Source: Candidatus Saccharimonadota bacterium (lineage in GTDB: Bacteria; Patescibacteriota; Saccharimonadia; Saccharimonadales; Saccharimonadaceae). Taken from it: DNA of 10,786 bases. The position numbers were made by a program, and so were the translations under genes. A model generated the notes under the pieces. It was not told the origin of the DNA, searched no databases, and saw only the letters and a list, made by a program, of their open reading frames with translations. How positions within the stretch are numbered: position 1 is the first letter of the stretch; every line of letters starts with the position of its first letter. This document shows, one piece after another, positions 7,167-10,786 of the stretch. Where the stretch lies: positions 1 through 10,786 of the forward strand of contig JAGQND010000021.1 of the NCBI GenBank assembly GCA_020428265.1, in the 5' to 3' direction.

Positions 7167-8033
7167 ATGAAGAAGCCAAACTATGAACTTGCCAACCATG
7201 AAGCCGTATACGATTTCTACAGCGACTACCGACCTATAAAAACTCTTACTAAAAATGCCTACCGCCTACTAAATAAGGTTATGAAACCAACAGTCAGCTA
7301 CGGAGAGTTATACCGTGAAGAGCTAGACTACTTAGCACGCCGCGACACGCCACTTATACTAGCACTCAACCACCAGTCCGACCGCAACGACCAGTGGACA
7401 TCTGCAGCCGTAGCATACAATATGCTACCTCAAAAAGTTGGTGACATAGGCATACTCGTAAAAAGCACATTCTACACAGGCGAGCTATTAGACGAAATGA
7501 AAGTTAGCCGTAGCAAAATTATCCGCCCCGTAGCCCAGCGTGCACTGACAAACTTCGTGAACACCATGGGTAGCGTACCCGTGTATCGCCCTGGCGACCA
7601 GTCGAGCGAGCAACACGATATGTCTATGTCAGCCACCGACGAATTGTTTGACGTACTAGCCGAGCGCATGCACCATGGTATGCCCACCGCCATATACCCA
7701 GAGGGCACAGCCGACACCACCGACCCAACACACATAAACCCCATTAAGGGCGGCATAGCACACCTGGCGCTACGTTCTATTGATTACAACGACACCAAGC
7801 CTACGGTAATAGTACCAATCGGTATTAGCTATCCGGCGTACAAGCACAAAGTTAACCGTAAGGGAAACGAATCGGTACAGCCAGCAATACTAAAAGACGC
7901 TCATGCGCACGTAGGCGAGTTTTACTACGTAGAGCCAGGTAGCACAGTAAACGAAGTCCGCGCCGAGACAGCTCGTGTACTACAAGGTGCCGTTACTACA
8001 GCATTTGAAACTCAAAACCCAACGTATTCATAG
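7167..8033 (+). CDS. PlsC-like 1-acylglycerol-3-phosphate acyltransferase family protein
   Basis: This 288-residue protein shows the ordered blocks of the lysophospholipid acyltransferase superfamily. Block I is NHQSDRND (68-75) with the catalytic His69, block II GSVPVYR (135-141), block III YPEGT (177-181; family form FPEGT) and block IV VIVPIGISYP (214-223). Members move acyl chains onto glycerolipids at the inner membrane face. Block I is unusual: the family pattern is H-x4-D, but position +5 is Asn74, with Asp at +3 and +6. No clear membrane helix is present, so it would be a peripheral enzyme. The ATG has no Shine-Dalgarno and a -10-like box right before it, so the mRNA is possibly leaderless. 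Codon use is background type. The gene converges toward the cassette at 8045, whose inverted repeat begins 11 bases after the stop. The family is confident; the substrate is not. Confidence 0.85.
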   Translation: MKKPNYELANHEAVYDFYSDYRPIKTLTKNAYRLLNKVMKPTVSYGELYREELDYLARRDTPLILALNHQSDRNDQWTSAAVAYNMLPQKVGDIGILVKSTFYTGELLDEMKVSRSKIIRPVAQRALTNFVNTMGSVPVYRPGDQSSEQHDMSMSATDELFDVLAERMHHGMPTAIYPEGTADTTDPTHINPIKGGIAHLALRSIDYNDTKPTVIVPIGISYPAYKHKVNRKGNESVQPAILKDAHAHVGEFYYVEPGSTVNEVRAETARVLQGAVTTAFETQNPTYS

Positions 8034-8044
8034 TAAATCATAGC

Positions 8045-8075
8045 AAATTTAAAACCCCCTCCTAAGAGGGGGTGT
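8045..8075 (-). terminator. Terminator of the deacetylase gene; left copy of the 31-bp inverted repeat
   Basis: On the minus strand a 7-base stem CCCCCTC/GAGGGGG with loop TTAG is followed by TTTT and AAATTT, starting 5 bases after the deacetylase stop. The whole 31 bases are the exact reverse complement of 9915-9945; identity stops at both edges of the repeat. For + strand transcripts leaving the acyltransferase gene the hairpin has no U-tract. Confidence 0.85.
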
Positions 8076-8080
8076 CTGCC

Positions 8081-8902
8081 TTAGCAGGGAAGTGACTCCG
8101 GCAGCGTGACGGGCGTCTCGCCGCCCGGGTAGGCCTGACAGACCTCCAGTCCGCGCGCACGCAGACCGTCAATCATAGCCACCACCGACTCCACATTGAA
8201 CCCATTGTGATTCATATGCATAAGCACAGTATCACCCGGGCCACTGTTCGCCAGCACATAGCTCACGATACTGTCGGCCGACTTTCCCTTCCAGTCGTTG
8301 GTGTCCACGGTCCACAGCCACGGCTTCATGTTAACCGCTTCGTAGCCAGCCACCACGTTGGCGCTATAGGGCGTAGTGAAGAACCCGTCACCATACGGCG
8401 GACGACCAAAATTGGTCACCACGCCGGGTGCGCTGAGTTCGCGAATCACACCGTCCACCGACAACTTACTCAGAGCCTTGTGCGACACCGAGTGGTTAAT
8501 GACGTACTGGCCATTTGCCCGGGCGATGTCCACGACACCTTGGCCGAGCTCTTCGATGCACTGGCCAATCGGCGCAAGCACCAAGCCCACGTTGCGAGCT
8601 TTGGCAGCCTCGGACACTTGGCGGAGTTGCTCCACCGATTTCGGACAATCATCGAAGGTCAACACTACACGGTCGGTGTAGTTTGGTCCTTTGAAGATAT
8701 CGTAGGTCCCGCTAGGTGCGGGACCTACCGGTACCGGTGGCGGCGCTTCAACAGTCTTGAGAAGCTGCGTGACTTGCGGCACAGACACAATCTGTACCCC
8801 ATTGTCAGCCGACTGAGCGGCATCGTTACACCCGCTCAGAGTCAGCGCAAGTGCACCGGCCGTAGCCATGATTCCCATGGTCGCTTTATTCCAGAGCTTC
8901 AT
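8081..8902 (-). CDS. NodB-type polysaccharide/peptidoglycan deacetylase lipoprotein
   Basis: This 273-residue protein is a predicted lipoprotein: basic start, hydrophobic segment and lipobox LSGC, with Cys25 lipidated. A spacer with IVSVPQ (38-43) and a Pro-rich stretch (52-63) lead to a NodB homology domain (about 78-260). Its motifs are TFDDCP (82-87; family TFDDGP), HSVSH (137-141, metal His pair), RPPYG (167-171), D200-T-N-D203-W and LMH (227-229). These carry the metal-binding Asp/His triad and catalytic residues of CE4 deacetylases, which remove N-acetyl groups from glycan such as peptidoglycan or chitin. Cys replaces the usual Gly at 86. With Cys115, 255 and the C-terminal Cys273, two disulfides are possible. 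The ATG at 8902 is chosen because AAGGA lies 5 bases upstream; an in-frame TTG at 8926 would add eight residues. All ten Ile codons avoid ATA. It shares its promoter region and terminator sequence with the divergent serine-hydrolase gene. Confidence 0.88.
   Translation of the reverse strand: MKLWNKATMGIMATAGALALTLSGCNDAAQSADNGVQIVSVPQVTQLLKTVEAPPPVPVGPAPSGTYDIFKGPNYTDRVVLTFDDCPKSVEQLRQVSEAAKARNVGLVLAPIGQCIEELGQGVVDIARANGQYVINHSVSHKALSKLSVDGVIRELSAPGVVTNFGRPPYGDGFFTTPYSANVVAGYEAVNMKPWLWTVDTNDWKGKSADSIVSYVLANSGPGDTVLMHMNHNGFNVESVVAMIDGLRARGLEVCQAYPGGETPVTLPESLPC
8702..8728. repeat. Strong hairpin inside the deacetylase coding region
   Basis: GTAGGTCCCG (8702-8711) and CGGGACCTAC (8719-8728) are perfect 10-base arms around a 7-base loop. 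They encode the end of the Pro-rich linker and the first residues before the catalytic domain. A 12-base palindrome ACCGGTACCGGT (8727-8738) abuts it. Confidence 0.7.
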
Positions 8903-8907
8903 TGATT

Positions 8908-8912
8908 TCCTT
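8908..8912 (-). promoter_or_regulatory. Ribosome binding site of the deacetylase gene
   Basis: Minus-strand AAGGA, within GGAAGGAA, lies 5 bases ahead of the ATG at 8902. It supports this start over the upstream TTG. Confidence 0.7.
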
Positions 8913-8934
8913 CCAAAAAGTGACAATGACTTAC

Positions 8935-8948
8935 ATATTGTACAATAT
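8935..8948. promoter_or_regulatory. 14-base perfect palindrome at the deacetylase -10
   Basis: ATATTGTACAATAT is fully symmetric and covers the deacetylase -10. Nearby, TACAATATTTAT (8941-8952) recurs with one change at 8961-8972, exactly 20 bases on, about two helical turns. Either could be a regulator site; no regulator is visible. Confidence 0.35.
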
Positions 8949-8965
8949 TTATTTACATTTTACAA
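8937..8965 (-). promoter_or_regulatory. Promoter of the deacetylase gene
   Basis: Minus-strand TTGTAA (8960-8965), a 17-base spacer and TACAAT (8937-8942, 5 of 6) predict a start near 8930, with a leader of about 28 bases holding the Shine-Dalgarno. It overlaps the + strand promoter at 8952-8980, so polymerase can occupy only one at a time. Confidence 0.65.
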
Positions 8966-8980
8966 CATTTATATTATAAT
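8952..8980 (+). promoter_or_regulatory. Promoter of the serine-hydrolase gene, predicted leaderless
   Basis: TTTACA (8952-8957, 5 of 6), a 17-base spacer and a perfect TATAAT (8975-8980) end 7 bases before the ATG at 8988, so transcription should begin on or beside the start codon. Confidence 0.75.
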
Positions 8981-8987
8981 AGGTATT

Positions 8988-9911
8988 ATGAATAGCACGA
9001 GTAAGGCTCTGAGTCCTGTCCGTAACTATCTCATGAAAGGATTAACAATCGGTGCGGCTGCACTAGCGCTAGCAGGCTGCACGGGTACGACCGCCTTGGC
9101 CGACGAGCCGGGCGACGGGCCGACCATTGTGTCAGTACCGCAAGACTCGCAGGAATACCATGCGGTGTCGAACGTCAGTCAGCTGCCCGCACAGTGGGAA
9201 GCTGCCATGCAGGGTATGCCCGGTCGTGTGGACATCGCCGTGTACGACCTACGTACCGGCGAGACCGCACAGTGGGCGACCCCTGGCGCAGACACGTTCA
9301 ATACGGCGAGCATCGTCAAGTACTCGATTTTGGTGGAAACTCTCCGCCAACATCAAGTCAGCGGCGAGCCGCTGAGCGAGTACGACGTGCAACAGGCCGA
9401 GGCTATGATTCAACAGAGCGACAACTCTGCGGCATCATACCTGTGGCGCAAAGCTGGTGGGGCCGAAGCTATGCGGGCGTTTTTCGCAAGCATCGGCGCC
9501 AATGCAACTCAGCTGCGCAACAGCTGGGGTGTCACACTCACCACAGCGCTCGACCAGTTGCAGGTGCTCAAGCAGCTCACGCCGCTCGGTACCACGCTCA
9601 CGCCGGAGTCCATCGCACTCATGAACTCCATTTTGGCCGGGGTCACTCCCAGCCAACACTGGGGTGTCAGCGGTGGAGTGCCAACCGACGTGCCCGTGTG
9701 GCTGAAAAACGGCTGGCTCTACGACAGCGCCACCGGCAACGACTATTCCGGCACTAGCAGCTGGACAGTCAACAGCATCGGCAACGTGGGCGACCGCTAC
9801 CTGATTGCTATCTTGAGCGAAGGCAACCCGGTGGGCAGTAATCGCGCCGAACAACACGGCATCGAGCGCCTCGAAACGCTCGCCGGCATCACTTGGGCCA
9901 ACTTGGCCTAA
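8988..9911 (+). CDS. Class A beta-lactamase-fold serine hydrolase lipoprotein lacking the omega-loop Glu
   Basis: This 307-residue protein has lipobox LAGC with Cys31 lipidated, so it is surface-anchored. IVSVPQ (47-52) repeats the segment found in the divergent deacetylase. The catalytic domain (about 65-305) shows the serine beta-lactamase/penicillin-binding motifs S108-I-V-K111 (SxxK), S144-D-N146 (SDN) and K240-N-G242 in place of KTG. The stretch between SDN and the T-T at 185-186 is about nine residues shorter than in TEM-type enzymes, and no ExxLN is present. The general base Glu166 that frees the acyl-enzyme therefore seems to be missing. It may be a peptidoglycan peptidase-like enzyme or a beta-lactam-binding protein rather than an efficient beta-lactamase; this is inference. 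The frame is open upstream to 8868, but promoter position sets the start at 8988. All 14 Ile codons avoid ATA. The terminator is identical to that of its divergent partner. Confidence 0.85.
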   Translation: MNSTSKALSPVRNYLMKGLTIGAAALALAGCTGTTALADEPGDGPTIVSVPQDSQEYHAVSNVSQLPAQWEAAMQGMPGRVDIAVYDLRTGETAQWATPGADTFNTASIVKYSILVETLRQHQVSGEPLSEYDVQQAEAMIQQSDNSAASYLWRKAGGAEAMRAFFASIGANATQLRNSWGVTLTTALDQLQVLKQLTPLGTTLTPESIALMNSILAGVTPSQHWGVSGGVPTDVPVWLKNGWLYDSATGNDYSGTSSWTVNSIGNVGDRYLIAILSEGNPVGSNRAEQHGIERLETLAGITWANLA

Positions 9912-9914
9912 GTC

Positions 9915-9945
9915 ACACCCCCTCTTAGGAGGGGGTTTTAAATTT
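9915..9945 (+). terminator. Terminator of the serine-hydrolase gene; right copy of the 31-bp inverted repeat
   Basis: It starts 3 bases after the stop at 9911: stem CCCCCTC/GAGGGGG, loop TTAG, then TTTT and AAATTT. It is the exact reverse complement of 8045-8075 and overlaps two bases of the convergent ilvB stop codon (9944-9946). Confidence 0.85.
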
Positions 9946-10786
9946 ACGTACTACCAGTAGGGCTGGCTAGGGGAGTTTCAGGCGCATGTATGTGCATGTC
10001 GGTATACGGTGCGCCAGCCGGTATAAACGGGTACACATTATCAGTTTTTTCTACTTTTACTTGCACTATCACCGGCTTATCTTTTACGGCCAAAGCTTTA
10101 TTTACGCCACCCGCCAAATCATCACGACTATCTATATATATTCCCTCGGCGCCTTGTAGCTTAGCAATTTCGGCGAAGTTTGGGTTGTCAGACATATCCA
10201 CGGCACTCTCGCGGTTTTCATGAAACAATTCTTGCCATTGCCGCACCATACCTAAGTATTCATTGTCGAGCACAAATACTTTTATAGGGACCTTGTAGCG
10301 CACTGCGGTCATCACTTCGGCCATAGTCATTTGGTAGCCGCCATCGCCCACAAACGCCACAACTTCGCGCTCGGGCTTGGCTATTTTAGCACCTATAGCT
10401 GCCGGCATACCGTAGCCCATGGTACCTGCACCGCCGCTCGTCACCCAAGTGTCCGGTTTATCTACTTTCCAAAAATGCGCCGCCCACATTTGGTGCTGAC
10501 CCACATCGGTCGTAGCTATGGCATCTCCACCAGTTTGCTCGTACACCTCCTCTATAACCTCTTGCATAGTTAGCTGCTCACCGCGCTCATACGCCAGCGG
10601 GTAATCAGCCTTGTTTTTTTGCACCACCCTCAGCCACGCCGCACGAGTTTTTACAGCAGCGTCCACATGCTCAATCATGCAGTCTAGCGCAACTTGCGCG
10701 TCGCTTACCACACCTATATTTACAGCTATAATTTTATTTATCTCAGCTTCGTCTACATCTACATGTGCCTTAAAAGCATTTTTGCC
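9944..10786 (-). CDS. ilvB: Acetolactate synthase large subunit, C-terminal part (5' end beyond window)
   Basis: The frame is open to the window edge, so the N-terminal half is missing; 280 residues are visible. The stretch V-D-V-D-E-A-E-I-N-K at the edge is the end of the middle (FAD-side) domain typical of this family. The thiamine diphosphate domain follows, with GQHQMWAAHFW, the S-G-G-A-G-T-M-G-Y turn, the TPP/Mg motif from GDGGYQMTMAE to the N of VLDNEYLGMVRQWQELF, and a C-terminal tail. GMVRQWQ is characteristic of acetohydroxyacid synthase (IlvB/IlvG), which joins two pyruvates for valine and leucine, or pyruvate with 2-oxobutyrate for isoleucine. A catabolic AlsS is less likely by these phrases. 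No small subunit gene (ilvN) is downstream; the inverted-repeat cassette is there instead. Codon use is background type. An internal GTG at 10709-10711 is not the real start because family sequence continues upstream. Confidence 0.93.
   Translation of the reverse strand, partial: GKNAFKAHVDVDEAEINKIIAVNIGVVSDAQVALDCMIEHVDAAVKTRAAWLRVVQKNKADYPLAYERGEQLTMQEVIEEVYEQTGGDAIATTDVGQHQMWAAHFWKVDKPDTWVTSGGAGTMGYGMPAAIGAKIAKPEREVVAFVGDGGYQMTMAEVMTAVRYKVPIKVFVLDNEYLGMVRQWQELFHENRESAVDMSDNPNFAEIAKLQGAEGIYIDSRDDLAGGVNKALAVKDKPVIVQVKVEKTDNVYPFIPAGAPYTDMHIHAPETPLASPTGST

Larger units (their letters stand above)
8045..9945. other. Inverted-repeat-bounded cassette of two divergent lipoprotein genes
   Basis: Perfect 31-bp inverted repeats (8045-8075, 9915-9945) enclose exactly two divergent genes and their shared promoter region. 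The inner genes differ in codon use from the flanking acyltransferase and ilvB, which converge on the cassette. The right repeat overlaps two bases of the ilvB stop codon. I see no target-site duplication next to the repeats and no recombinase inside, so mobility is an inference. Confidence 0.5.

Noticed and set aside
8207..8905. Long + strand reading frame (232 codons) opposite the deacetylase gene
   Set aside because: It is the antisense shadow of a gene with clear NodB motifs; its translation is rich in Arg and His, with no recognisable domain and no start signals.
8868..8987. Longer N-terminus for the serine hydrolase starting at 8868
   Set aside because: This would run through the deacetylase start and both promoters. 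The lipobox position and leaderless promoter favour 8988.
9194..9857. Frames overlapping the serine-hydrolase gene on both strands
   Set aside because: They lie over intact SxxK, SDN and KNG coding sequence and show low-complexity Arg/His-rich translations, as expected in GC-richer genes.
8045..9945. Classical insertion sequence or transposon
   Set aside because: No transposase or recombinase is present, and I see no direct target duplication next to the repeats, so only a cassette is claimed.

Overview
The window looks like chromosomal DNA of a small-genome bacterium using the standard genetic code. Intergenic gaps are short, ATA and CTA codons are common, and several genes appear to have promoters that start transcription at the start codon. 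My impression is a Patescibacteria/Saccharibacteria (TM7)-like organism. That is inference from general style, not proof, because there is no rRNA or other marker here.

Left part (1-3780, + strand): the end of a ferric-reductase-like heme membrane protein overlaps by one base a secreted, C-terminally anchored protein whose predicted mature form starts with His. Next, with a perfect Shine-Dalgarno, comes a YcnI/DUF1775 copper-binding-type protein that also starts with His after signal cleavage. These three form a redox-metal operon. A Kup-type potassium transporter follows, with its own candidate promoter.

Middle part (3788-6453, - strand): three genes head left. They encode a small membrane-anchored HExxH metalloprotease-like protein, the replication-associated AAA+ ATPase RarA/MgsA, and a three-helix membrane protein with a cysteine-bearing extracellular domain. 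The first two have near-consensus promoters only 6-8 bases from the ATG, so their mRNAs should be leaderless.

Right part (6548-10786): a self-contained gene for an unknown two-helix membrane protein has a consensus -35 inside an operator-like dyad, an AGGAGG ribosome site and a terminator hairpin. Then comes a PlsC-like acyltransferase. Next is a 1.9-kb cassette (8045-9945) bounded by perfect 31-bp inverted repeats that are also the terminators of its two genes. Those genes diverge from overlapping promoters and encode two lipoproteins: a NodB-type polysaccharide/peptidoglycan deacetylase and a class A beta-lactamase-fold serine hydrolase that appears to lack the omega-loop Glu. They share a near-identical post-lipobox segment (IVSVPQ) at both DNA and protein level. 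The window ends in the C-terminal part of an acetolactate synthase large subunit on the - strand.

The gene at 6548-7087 and the two cassette genes have codon use unlike their neighbours: I see no ATA among their 34 Ile codons, whereas ATA is frequent in kup and others. This points to lateral acquisition or to selection for high expression. The inverted-repeat cassette is the best candidate for an undescribed unit: a mobile or duplicated surface-lipoprotein module for cell-wall modification. No intergenic stretch reaches 300 bases. I saw no tRNA, rRNA, CRISPR array or transposase.
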